From NCBI GenBank assembly GCA_026646655.1, contig JAPKHT010000004.1, forward strand, positions 31,513 through 95,512: 64,000 nt of DNA, read 5' to 3'. The position numbers and the translations under genes are program-made. The stretch comes from JADLBR01 sp020847615 (GTDB taxonomy: Bacteria; Verrucomicrobiota; Verrucomicrobiia; JADLBR01). This document shows, piece after piece, positions 43,547-51,542 of this stretch (within the stretch, counting starts at the first letter, position 1; every line of letters begins with the position of its first letter). The notes below the pieces were generated by a model, which saw only the letters and a list, made by a program, of their open reading frames with translations, ran no database searches and was not told where the DNA came from.

Positions 43547-44956
43547 ATGAGCGTGATCGATTTCATCTGGCAGGCCTGCGTCATCCTCGCCCTGGTTTTC
43601 GCGAACGGGTTCTTCGTTGCGGCGGAGTTCGCCATCGTGAAAGTCCGCTTCTCACAATTGCGGCCCATGCTGAAGACGGGTGACTGGAGGGTGAAGATGG
43701 CGCTCAAGGCGACCCGGCACCTCGACGCATGCCTGTCGGCCACGCAGTTGGGCATCACCATCTCCAGCATCGCGCTCGGCGCGATCGGCAAACCGTACGT
43801 CGTGGCCTGGCTCCAGCCCCTGCTTCGCGCGGCGGGCATCACGGACCCCGTGGCGATGGAATCCATGGGTTTCGGCATCGGTTTCGCCCTCATCACATTC
43901 CTGCACGTCGTGCTCGGCGAGCTGGCGCCAAAGTCGCTGGCGATACAGAGGCCCAAAGGGGTCTCCATCTGGGTGGCCGGTCCCCTGATGGTATTCTACT
44001 ATGTCTTCTTCCCGGCAATCTGGCTTCTCAACGGGACCGCGAACATGTTCCTCCGATGGGCCGGGCTCGAACCGCCCTCCGAGAGCGAGCACGCGTTCAC
44101 GCCCGATGAACTGGACTTTGTCCTGAGTCACTCCAGGCACCCCCACCCCACCGACGCGGTCATAAACAAGATCATGATCCGGTCGTTGCGCCTTCGCGAG
44201 ACCACCGCCTCGCAGGTCATGGTGCCCCGCGAGGAGGTCGACGCGCTCTGCCTCGACCTCCCGATCGAAGAGAATATCCGCATCGCGATGACCACCGCCC
44301 ACAGCCGATACCCGGTGTGCCGCAGGAGAGGCGACCCCGAGGTCGTCGGCTTCCTCCTCGTCAAGGAGTGGCTCTGGCAGATCGAGCAACTCTACCCCGA
44401 CAAGTCCTTCGACAGCATCATCCGCAAGCCCCTGACGTTCACGCCAAAGACCCCTCTGCCCGCAATGCTCCAGTTCTTTCGCGCCTCGCGCGCCCACCTT
44501 GCCATCGTGCTCGACGACGTCAGCGGCGACCCCTCGGCGCCCGACGCGTGCCGCATGGCGGGCATCGTGACCCTCGAGGACGTCCTGGAGGAAATCGTCG
44601 GCGAGATCCGCGATGAGCTCGACATCGAGCGCGGCCCCATCTTCGAGCACATCGAGGACTCGATATTGATCGACGCCCTCCTCCCCGCGCGGGAATTGCG
44701 CGCCGAGACCGGATGGAACATCGACCTGCGCCCGCGCGAGACCGCCAGCCAATGGGTCCTGCGACACTGCGGTCGCCTCCCGCGGCGCGGCGAGGTCCTG
44801 CACGAGGGCGAACTGGAGATCACCACGCCAGATACGCACGCGCGCCTCCCCCGCAGGCTGCGCCTTCGGCGCATGAGCCCGGAAGAGTTGAAGCGTCTCG
44901 AGGAAGAGCGCGAGTCCAACCGAGCCAAGCTCTTCGAATCAGATGTCGGACTCTGA
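43547..44956 (+). CDS. CNNM/CorC-type transporter (HlyC/CorC family)
   Basis: A 469-residue membrane protein with the standard order. A DUF21/CNNM domain (about residues 5-190; 'FANGFFVAAEFAIVKVRFSQ', 'HLDACLSATQLGITISSIAL', 'FLHVVLGELAPKSLAIQ') is followed by a CBS pair ('TTASQVMVPREEVDALCLDL', 'AHSRYPVCRRRGDPEVVGFL', 'GIVTLEDVLEEIVGEI') and a C-terminal CorC_HlyC domain ('LPRRGEVLHEGELEI'). Family members affect magnesium or cobalt efflux. The 'hemolysin' label is historical. Its TGA stop (44954-44956) coincides with the first bases of a family A repeat. Confidence 0.92.
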   Translation: MSVIDFIWQACVILALVFANGFFVAAEFAIVKVRFSQLRPMLKTGDWRVKMALKATRHLDACLSATQLGITISSIALGAIGKPYVVAWLQPLLRAAGITDPVAMESMGFGIGFALITFLHVVLGELAPKSLAIQRPKGVSIWVAGPLMVFYYVFFPAIWLLNGTANMFLRWAGLEPPSESEHAFTPDELDFVLSHSRHPHPTDAVINKIMIRSLRLRETTASQVMVPREEVDALCLDLPIEENIRIAMTTAHSRYPVCRRRGDPEVVGFLLVKEWLWQIEQLYPDKSFDSIIRKPLTFTPKTPLPAMLQFFRASRAHLAIVLDDVSGDPSAPDACRMAGIVTLEDVLEEIVGEIRDELDIERGPIFEHIEDSILIDALLPARELRAETGWNIDLRPRETASQWVLRHCGRLPRRGEVLHEGELEITTPDTHARLPRRLRLRRMSPEELKRLEEERESNRAKLFESDVGL

Positions 44957-45056
44957 CTCGAAAATAGCCGCATCGCTCCCCGTAGCCGAACGCGTAAGCG
45001 TTTGGCTGCCAAGGCCTCACGGCCTCGGCTACATTTTCTTCCCCGGTGGTGCCCCG
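44953..45056. repeat. Dispersed palindromic repeat, family A, copy 2
   Basis: CTGACTCGAAAAT opens the element, with GTAGCCGA (44982-44989) paired to TCGGCTAC (45025-45032). It ends in CCCCGGTGGTGCCCCG. It closely matches 36911-37013, with several changes on both arms that keep the stem. It carries the stop codon of the CNNM/CorC gene. Confidence 0.8.
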
Positions 45057-45096
45057 AATGCCCGCCGCCAGGCGGGCGCGCGGGGCATGGAATCTA

Positions 45097-45209
45097 GCTC
45101 GAAAATTCGTAGCCACGGTCGCCAGACCGTGGACCCGCGGGCGGATCGAACGATCTCCGGCCACCGCCGGACCAGATGGGCTACATTTTCACCCCCGGCG
45201 GTGCCCCGT
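45097..45209. repeat. Dispersed palindromic repeat, family A variant, copy 3
   Basis: It has the same ends as the other copies (GCTCGAAAATTCGTAGCC and GGCTACATTTTCACCCCC-GGCGGTGCCCCG) but a different interior with its own hairpin CCACGGTC-GCCA-GACCGTGG. Positions 45057-45096 between the copies hold only GC-rich spacer. Confidence 0.7.
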
Positions 45210-45295
45210 CTGCGGGGCATGACGGGCGCCGCTGACCTGAAACCCCAAAGGTGGGGAAACTCCGATGTGTGTCACAACAGACACGGCACCAGCAC

Positions 45296-45386
45296 GTTAT
45301 GCGGATGCCGCCTAAAGGCGGCACTACGAGCCCAAGACCACGGGAATGTTCGTAGTGGTGCCTTCAGGCACTCCGCGATCCACCAT
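45296..45386. repeat. Dispersed repeat, family B, copy 2
   Basis: It matches 36804-36894 along its length, from GTTATGCGGATGCCGCCT to CGCGATCCACC. The first hairpin (GCCGCCTAAAGGCGGC) is perfect here. As at 36.8 kb, family A copies lie close by. The rest of the gap up to 45453 holds no supported gene. Confidence 0.75.
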
Positions 45387-45453
45387 GAGTTTCCTCATGA
45401 ATATTGCGTCGCGATCTCGAATCAGGTCAGCCCAGCCGCGCGCGCGGAATGAC

Positions 45454-46047
45454 ATGAGCCTCACCCAGCAGCCGGTGCGCGCATCGGACATCGCGGTCAT
45501 CGATTTCGAGACGACCGGCGACGTGCGGGGATATCCCGCCGAACCGTGGCAGATCGGCGTGGCCGTGCTCTCGCGGGCGCGCATCGATCCGGCACTTGGC
45601 TTCGAGAGCCTCCTGCGGGTCGGCGACCGTCCCTTCAACCCGCGCGCCCCCGGCCAGCACCATCGCCTGCGCCGCGAGATCGCGGCGGCGCCCACCCTGC
45701 CGAGCCTGTGGCCAAGGCTCCGCACCTGGGTCGAGGGTCGCCCCCTGGCGGCGCACAATGTGGCCACCGAGCGCAAGTTCCTGGGCCTCGCCGCCCCGCT
45801 GCACGCCGGCGGCCCCTGGATCGACACCCTCAGGTTGGCGCGCATCGCCTATCCCGCCCTTCCCTCGCACGCCCTCCAGGACATCATCGTCGCACTCGGC
45901 CTCCTCGCCAGGGTCGAAAGCATCTGCCCCGGGCGCGAGGCCCACGATGCCCTGTTCGACGCCGTCTGCTGCGCCGCTTTCCTCGAGCACTTGCTGGCCC
46001 AGGGCGCTTGGCGGGACGCCTCGGTCGACCAGCTCGCCGCCCAGTGA
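45454..46047 (+). CDS. DnaQ-like 3'-5' exonuclease
   Basis: A 197-residue DEDDh exonuclease from ATG 45454 ('MSLTQQPVRASDIAVIDFET'). ExoI motif is 'VIDFETTGDVRG', ExoII is 'LAAHNVATERKFLGL', and ExoIII carries the His-x4-Asp 'GREAHDALFDAVC'. Stand-alone proteins of this kind resemble the DNA polymerase III epsilon subunit or RNase T. No polymerase-binding tail is obvious, so a proofreading role is uncertain. The open frame extends upstream into repeat DNA (45346), which I exclude. Confidence 0.85.
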   Translation: MSLTQQPVRASDIAVIDFETTGDVRGYPAEPWQIGVAVLSRARIDPALGFESLLRVGDRPFNPRAPGQHHRLRREIAAAPTLPSLWPRLRTWVEGRPLAAHNVATERKFLGLAAPLHAGGPWIDTLRLARIAYPALPSHALQDIIVALGLLARVESICPGREAHDALFDAVCCAAFLEHLLAQGAWRDASVDQLAAQ

Positions 46048-46053
46048 ATCACA

Positions 46054-48039
46054 TCAATGCCCCGTGCCGGGCGCCGGGGCCTGATTCGCCGCCTCACGGG
46101 CGAGCGCCGCGGGAAGCGGCTCTATGCCTAGCTGGCGCGCGGGCGAACCCAGGTCAAAGCCGAGATCCCCCCGGACGGGATCCTTGAATATCGGATCTGC
46201 ATTGATGCTCCCATCGCGCGGCACGAGGGGCTGGAGGCCTTTCGATGTGTATTGGTCGAGTCTATCCCAGAGCAGTTTCCCCTTCGCCGAATAGAAGATG
46301 TTGCTTGGCATGGCGAAAATTCCGTTCGTTGCGCTGCGGATGACGATGTCGCCCCCGGCGCAGAGGATGTTCTTCTCGAACACCGCGCCGGTGGTCTTGG
46401 CCAACGATATTTTCGCGTCGCCTTCCACGAGAAAGACATTTCCGCGGGCCGTGTTGTTGCTCGTCATGTGCATGTGGACGGGCCAGCTGACCCCGAGCGC
46501 GAGGTTGCGCTCGACAAGACAGCCGCGCGCTTGCTCGTCGAGGTAGTAGGCGGACGCCCCAAAGCCACCGGTATCAGCGATGTCGCGCACGACGTTACCT
46601 CGCACCGTGACGTTGGAACAGAAAGTGATGTAGATGCCGGCGCCATCGTGCAACTCCCGCATCACGCGACCGATGCGGTTGCCCTCGATGAGGTGACCGT
46701 CCCCGTCGGCGGTGATGCCGCTGTAGGGGGCATGCTCCACGTCGTTGGCGGCGATGGTATTGCGCGCGCCCGACGTGGATATCGCTATGGCGCTGGGATA
46801 TAGGATGCCGGAGCGGTGGACGCGGTTGCTGAGGACGGTGTTTTCTGCCCCACCGACGCGGATGCCGCATGCGCCGATGTCCCGGGTCTCACAACCTACT
46901 ATCGCGAGCCGGGTCACCCGCCAGCCCGCGATTGCCTGACCCGCCACCTTCGATATTTCGACATCTTCGATGCGGCACCCCTCCGCGTGGGACAGCGCGA
47001 TCGCTCCCTGGAATTTGCCCGCGCCAAAACCGCCCGCCACCAGCGGCGTGGTCGTGACGGTGAGCGATAGTCCCCGGAGTGAGATGTCGCGCGCGGGGGC
47101 ACCGTCCTTACCCCCGATCCGGATCAGGCTTTCCACGGTGGGGGCGATGACCTCGACCCGTGCCATATCCTCGCCGGGCCGTGGCCAATAGACCAGGCGC
47201 TCACGCGACCGATCGAGATACCAGCATCCGGGCGAGTGCATGCCCTCGCGAATATTCCAGATAAGGTACTTCTTCACCCCGAAGGCGCCCGGCGGATGGG
47301 CGCAGGGCGTGGAGAACCTTAGCGCCCGGGCCTCGACATCGTGGGACGCGATCCCGACACAGGACTCATCCCACATGTGGTAGACGGTAATCTCGGCGTT
47401 GGTGATATCGAGCCATGGGCCGAGGTCGCCGGCTTTGTACTTCATCGCGGACAACTCTTCCTCAGTGGGTTTGCGCTTCCATCCGCCACCCGATGTGCTC
47501 ATCCAAGGGACGTTCCATTCACACGTGTGCTCGAGGACGCCCTCCCTTGGCAGTCGAGCGCGGGGGCGCAGCTCGCCATCCACGACGAGAAGGCGGAAGT
47601 CCCATCCTCTTTCCCGCGTGCCGGGCGCCGGGGCCGACCAGAGCTTTCCATCCGCCTCTCGCGCCCATCCCGTCACGAGCCGCCCCCCGACAAGGATCGG
47701 GCGCTGGCCGCCGCCCCCCACGATGACGAGGCCCGAGTCGGCCGTGCTCAAATCCAGCGGCTCCGCAAAAAAATATCGCCCGGGCTGGACGAGGATCCGG
47801 GCCCGGGAGGATGGAACCCCTGCACGGTATTCGCGCGCGGCGTCGCGGGCGCGGGCCAGAGAGGCGAATGGGCCGTCCTTCTTCGACACATCGGGCTCCG
47901 GCAGCGCGCCGGCCCACGCATCGTTTCCGTCCGGAGCGACGTGGAAGTCGCGGTCCTGAGCGGGGCCCGAAATAGCCATACAAAGCGCAAACCCGGTAAT
48001 GCGGGCCAACCGCATGGGGGAAATTCCGGCTCTCTTCAT
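46054..48039 (-). CDS. Secreted right-handed parallel beta-helix protein
   Basis: A 661-residue exported protein. It has a signal peptide ('LARITGFALCMAISGPAQ'), then 'DFHVAPDGNDAWAGALPEPD', the start typical of DUF1565/pectate-lyase-like beta-helix proteins, followed by 'LARARDAAREYRAGVP'. Repeating parallel strands run from about residue 300 to 560 ('GCRIEDVEISKVAGQAI', 'NTVLSNRVHRSGI', 'NVTVRGNVVRDIADTG', 'NNTARGNVFLVEGDAK'). Such proteins bind or cleave polysaccharides. Its ATG directly follows the stop of the class II aldolase gene (48040), so translation is coupled. That suggests sugar breakdown, with the aldolase acting on a released product; this is inference. Confidence 0.85.
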   Translation of the reverse strand: MKRAGISPMRLARITGFALCMAISGPAQDRDFHVAPDGNDAWAGALPEPDVSKKDGPFASLARARDAAREYRAGVPSSRARILVQPGRYFFAEPLDLSTADSGLVIVGGGGQRPILVGGRLVTGWAREADGKLWSAPAPGTRERGWDFRLLVVDGELRPRARLPREGVLEHTCEWNVPWMSTSGGGWKRKPTEEELSAMKYKAGDLGPWLDITNAEITVYHMWDESCVGIASHDVEARALRFSTPCAHPPGAFGVKKYLIWNIREGMHSPGCWYLDRSRERLVYWPRPGEDMARVEVIAPTVESLIRIGGKDGAPARDISLRGLSLTVTTTPLVAGGFGAGKFQGAIALSHAEGCRIEDVEISKVAGQAIAGWRVTRLAIVGCETRDIGACGIRVGGAENTVLSNRVHRSGILYPSAIAISTSGARNTIAANDVEHAPYSGITADGDGHLIEGNRIGRVMRELHDGAGIYITFCSNVTVRGNVVRDIADTGGFGASAYYLDEQARGCLVERNLALGVSWPVHMHMTSNNTARGNVFLVEGDAKISLAKTTGAVFEKNILCAGGDIVIRSATNGIFAMPSNIFYSAKGKLLWDRLDQYTSKGLQPLVPRDGSINADPIFKDPVRGDLGFDLGSPARQLGIEPLPAALAREAANQAPAPGTGH

Positions 48040-49347
48040 CTATCCGCCCAACTTTTCCCCAAAAAATGCGCCCCGGATCTCCGCCAGCGCGGCGTCGCTC
48101 ATGGGCGAGATGTCCCCGATGGCGCGGCCATTGATGATGGCCTCGGCGGTCGCCTCGAGCACCTCGAGCCGATCGAAGACGTCCAGCACGCTCCCGCCCA
48201 GCGCCAGGGCCCCGTCATTCGCCAGCAGCGCAACGGGCCGCTCCATCGACACTGCCGCCGCCAGTTCCTCCCCAAGGCCGTAGGGCATCCCAAACGGCAG
48301 CCGGGCCACATCGCGAAGCAGGATGTAGCTCTCCGGTATCGTCCGCGCATCGAAGGGCGAGTCCGACACGCTGAAAGCCGTCGCGTTGACGGGGTGCGCG
48401 AAGGCGATGGCCCGGACATCGGGATGCGTGCGATAGATCGCCCCATGAGCGCGGGCTGCCCGGCTCGGGAGTTTCCCGGGCTCGCACGCCGCTCCACGGA
48501 CCATCACGATATCTTCGGCGCGCAGCGCATATCGGTCCTGCCCGGAGGGCGTGATCAGAAAACCTGTATCGTCCAACCGCGCGGACAGGCTGCCCTCCGT
48601 GCTGATCAGCAACCGCTGGCGGCAACCACGGCGCACGAATTCGCAAAGATCTCGCCTGAGTTCCCGCTCGGCGCTCGTCGCCTGCGCCTCCGCCAAGGCG
48701 GCCCAGCCCCTGTCCCGGACATCCGCCGCGGCGATCTGGTTCTCGTTGAGGTACTTCGCGCCCCCCAAGGATGCCGCCTTGATGATGGTCTTGGCCGCAA
48801 ACTCCAGCGCCTCGAAGCGCTGGAACGCCTCGGCCGCCGTCGAGCCGCCCACGACGACACCGTGGTTCTCCATCACGACGCAAGAGAACCCGCGGCCGAA
48901 GGCCGATGCGATGCTCTCGCCCAGGGCCGCGCTCCCCGGCAGGGCGTACGATGCAAACCCGGGCTCGCCGCACATCCGCCGCGCCTGTGGAAAAAGGCGC
49001 GTGTCCGGCACGCGCCCCGTGATGCTGAACGCCACGAGGGCCACCGGGTGCGCGTGCACGATCGCCCGAAGGTCGGGCCTCTCCCCGTAGATCGCCCGAT
49101 GGAAAGGAAGTTCCGATGAAGGCGGGTGCGGGCCATCCACCGTCCCGCATTGCCCCACGCGCACGATATCCCGCCGCGCCAGGCCCCCCTTGTCCACGCG
49201 AGATGGCGTGATCCACAGGTCGCCATCCGCATCCAAAAGCGACACGTTGCCCCCCGATGTCGTCGTCATGCGATATCGGTAGATCCGCTCCATGATCTCA
49301 AGGATCTGGTCGCGGGGATGGGTGAAGTCGCGTGCGGGGGCGCTCAT
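48040..49347 (-). CDS. Tandem class II aldolase/adducin-domain protein
   Basis: A 435-residue protein made of two class II aldolase domains in tandem; single-domain enzymes have about 220 residues. The N-terminal domain keeps the zinc and catalytic pattern: 'SELPFHRAIY' (Glu79), 'AIVHAHPVALVAFS' (His98, His100) and 'VVMENHGVVVGG' (His162), as in fuculose- and rhamnulose-phosphate aldolases. The C-terminal copy aligns well, but the histidines are changed ('AIAFAHPVNATAFS' and 'LLANDGALALGG'), so it is probably non-catalytic. The gene is coupled to the beta-helix protein downstream. Upstream, 186 bp separate it from the divergent M23 peptidase gene. Confidence 0.85.
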   Translation of the reverse strand: MSAPARDFTHPRDQILEIMERIYRYRMTTTSGGNVSLLDADGDLWITPSRVDKGGLARRDIVRVGQCGTVDGPHPPSSELPFHRAIYGERPDLRAIVHAHPVALVAFSITGRVPDTRLFPQARRMCGEPGFASYALPGSAALGESIASAFGRGFSCVVMENHGVVVGGSTAAEAFQRFEALEFAAKTIIKAASLGGAKYLNENQIAAADVRDRGWAALAEAQATSAERELRRDLCEFVRRGCRQRLLISTEGSLSARLDDTGFLITPSGQDRYALRAEDIVMVRGAACEPGKLPSRAARAHGAIYRTHPDVRAIAFAHPVNATAFSVSDSPFDARTIPESYILLRDVARLPFGMPYGLGEELAAAVSMERPVALLANDGALALGGSVLDVFDRLEVLEATAEAIINGRAIGDISPMSDAALAEIRGAFFGEKLGG

Positions 49348-49533
49348 TGCCCTTCAGGCTAGGGCGAATTGGCCGAGGCGCCAATCGGAATGCCAGATGG
49401 ACTCCACCGGCCCGCCAAACCACGGCCGGGGCCGCAAGACTTCGTTGCCTAAGCGTCACGCGGTCGGCCACGAGAATTTTCGAGTCGGACTTCCCAAACA
49501 CACGGGCGCTGCTAGTGTCTCGCAGGTTCGAAA

Positions 49534-50559
49534 ATGGCACCGCAAAAGACTCTCGGTTTCACGGTATCCCTGGCGCTCTTGGCGACCGGGGCCCACGCGC
49601 TCGACATCGTGCTCCCCACGCCCAATCAGTCCCTGTTCGCGGGCGGGGGCCCCTCCTTCTACATGCACGTCAACCGCGAGTTCGAGGGCGACTCCTCCAA
49701 ACCTTGGCAGGGAGGCCAATACGGTTTTTGGCGAAACCCCACGCGCACCTCCGCGGGCATCCTCTACACCCGGTTCCACGAGGGGCTCGACATTAAACCG
49801 CTCAAGCGCGACGCGGCCGGTGAACCCTTGGATCCCGTGTGGTCGATCGCCGATGGCAAGGTCGTCCATGCCAACGAGACTTCGGGGCACTCCAATTACG
49901 GCAAGTACGTCGTGATCGAACACATCTGGGACGGTTGCCCCTACTACGCCCTATACGGCCACCTCAAGTCCATCTGCGTTCGCAAGGGCGAGGCGGTGGG
50001 TCGCAGCCAGATCATCGGCGCCCTGGGATACACGGGCGTCGGCATCGATCGCTCCCGCGCCCACCTGCACTTCGAGATCAACCTGTTGGCCAACAGGAAG
50101 TTCGACTCCTGGCACCAGAAACACATGAAGGAGCCGAACTGGCACGGGATCTACAACGGCCTGAATCTGTTCGGTATCGACCCGGCCAGGCTGTTCCTCG
50201 AAAACCGCAAGAATCCAAACCTGACGATTCCCCAATTCCTCGCTGGCGAGGAACCCTTCTATAAAGTCCGCATCCCCAACCCGGGCACCATCGATATCCT
50301 CACCCGGTACCCGTTCCTATCCGGAGGCATCGATCCCGCCTCCCCCCCGGCATGGGAGATCTCCTTCGCAAAGTCCGGCCTGCCGCTCCGCTTCAAGGCG
50401 CTGGCCGGCCCCGTCCCCGGGCCACAGCTCGCCGAAGTCAAATCCACCGCCGCTAGCCCCTACTACCAGACCCTCGGACGCATCACCCGATCGGGCTCCA
50501 AGATGGGCCTCACCGAAAACGGCCTGCGCTTCCTCCGCGTCTTCACGTGGCCGGACTAG
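49534..50559 (+). CDS. Secreted M23 metallopeptidase
   Basis: A 341-residue exported peptidase of the LytM type. After a signal peptide ('LGFTVSLALLATGAHA') the zinc residues are visible: His82 and Asp86 in 'RFHEGLDIKP' and His177/His179 in 'RAHLHFEINL', with His143 in 'YALYGHLKSI'. M23 enzymes cut peptidoglycan cross-bridges. The C-terminal 130 residues form a separate beta-rich part with no known domain. Its stop overlaps, tail to tail, the stop of the convergent DUF362 gene by four bases. Confidence 0.88.
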   Translation: MAPQKTLGFTVSLALLATGAHALDIVLPTPNQSLFAGGGPSFYMHVNREFEGDSSKPWQGGQYGFWRNPTRTSAGILYTRFHEGLDIKPLKRDAAGEPLDPVWSIADGKVVHANETSGHSNYGKYVVIEHIWDGCPYYALYGHLKSICVRKGEAVGRSQIIGALGYTGVGIDRSRAHLHFEINLLANRKFDSWHQKHMKEPNWHGIYNGLNLFGIDPARLFLENRKNPNLTIPQFLAGEEPFYKVRIPNPGTIDILTRYPFLSGGIDPASPPAWEISFAKSGLPLRFKALAGPVPGPQLAEVKSTAASPYYQTLGRITRSGSKMGLTENGLRFLRVFTWPD

Positions 50560-51512
50560 GCCGGACGGGAGAACCGGACCCGCCACTGGTGCCTCACCCA
50601 GCCGCGCACGATGTGCCAGGGCGAGAAGATCAGCGGCGCCATATCAGGCGGCGGCGCGAGCCGGGGACAGCGCATCTCGCCGATGCCCACCCCCCGCAGT
50701 TCAATCTCCTCAAGCCGGGTTCCCGAGGTTCCCGAAAGCCGGGCGGCCCGATGGGTGCAGATCGCGCCGGCGTCCACCCCCGCCAAGTGGAATGCCACCG
50801 TGTCCACGGCAAGGGGATCTGTGCCCGCCAGCACGGCGCCGAAATCGAGCGCCTCGCCGCGGATAGGACCCCCGCGATGCATCGCAACGATCCCGTCCAC
50901 GATGTTCAACGCCGGTCTCGACAGCCTCGCCACATCCAACAGCATGCCGCCGAACCGCCCGGCGTCGCCGCCGCGGGTCATGTGCAGCAGCGCCTTCCGC
51001 CGCCCAACGACGCAGCCGAACAGGTTCTTCACGCAACAGGTCATCCCCACCTGCTGGTGCGTCTTGAGCTTCGGGAGATTGATGACGACGTCCGCATCAA
51101 GCACCTCCCGCGCGATGGTGACCCCGCAAGCCCCAAGTGACGAACGGAAGCCCCGGCCCCGCGAGAACTCCACCAGGCCCACCCCCTCCTCGCGCAGGCG
51201 CCGGGTCATTTCCAGCTTCCGCGCGACGGCCCCGACCGTACCCATCGCCGGGCTGTCTCCCACGACCACCTGCGCCCCCTCCTCGCGAACGAGGCGCGCC
51301 ACGGCCAAAATGAACTCAGGATGCGTATTGCAGGGCTGGTCCGCGGGACGCGCGACAACGAAATTCGGCTTCAGCAGGACCCGTTGCCCTCGCCGCACGA
51401 AAGCCCCCATCCCGCCCAATGGCGCAAGGCAATCCCGCAAGGCCCCGACAACCGCCTCGCCCCCGTAGGTCGAGCATCGCGCGACGGATACCTGTGGGAC
51501 CGCAGAAACCAC
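50556..51512 (-). CDS. DUF362-family protein
   Basis: A 318-residue protein of the DUF362 family. Typical segments are 'GQRVLLKPNFVVARPADQPC', 'GAQVVVGDSPAMGTV', 'DADVVINLPKLKTHQQVGMT', 'CCVKNLFGCVVGRRKALLH' and 'VLAGTDPLAVDTVAFHLAG'. The lysines and cysteines are conserved in the family. Some relatives carry ferredoxin domains or take part in redox reactions; this one has no such domain. Its biochemical role is unknown. It is not clearly in an operon with the ABC-F gene, which ends 30 bp upstream on the same strand. Confidence 0.85.
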   Translation of the reverse strand: MVSAVPQVSVARCSTYGGEAVVGALRDCLAPLGGMGAFVRRGQRVLLKPNFVVARPADQPCNTHPEFILAVARLVREEGAQVVVGDSPAMGTVGAVARKLEMTRRLREEGVGLVEFSRGRGFRSSLGACGVTIAREVLDADVVINLPKLKTHQQVGMTCCVKNLFGCVVGRRKALLHMTRGGDAGRFGGMLLDVARLSRPALNIVDGIVAMHRGGPIRGEALDFGAVLAGTDPLAVDTVAFHLAGVDAGAICTHRAARLSGTSGTRLEEIELRGVGIGEMRCPRLAPPPDMAPLIFSPWHIVRGWVRHQWRVRFSRPA

Positions 51513-51542
51513 GGAACAAAGGTGTCGCCAATCCCGCTAAAC

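Noticed and set aside
36804..45386. CRISPR array from the repeated palindromes
   Set aside because: Copies are few, widely spaced, longer than CRISPR repeats and lie without regular spacers; no cas gene is present.
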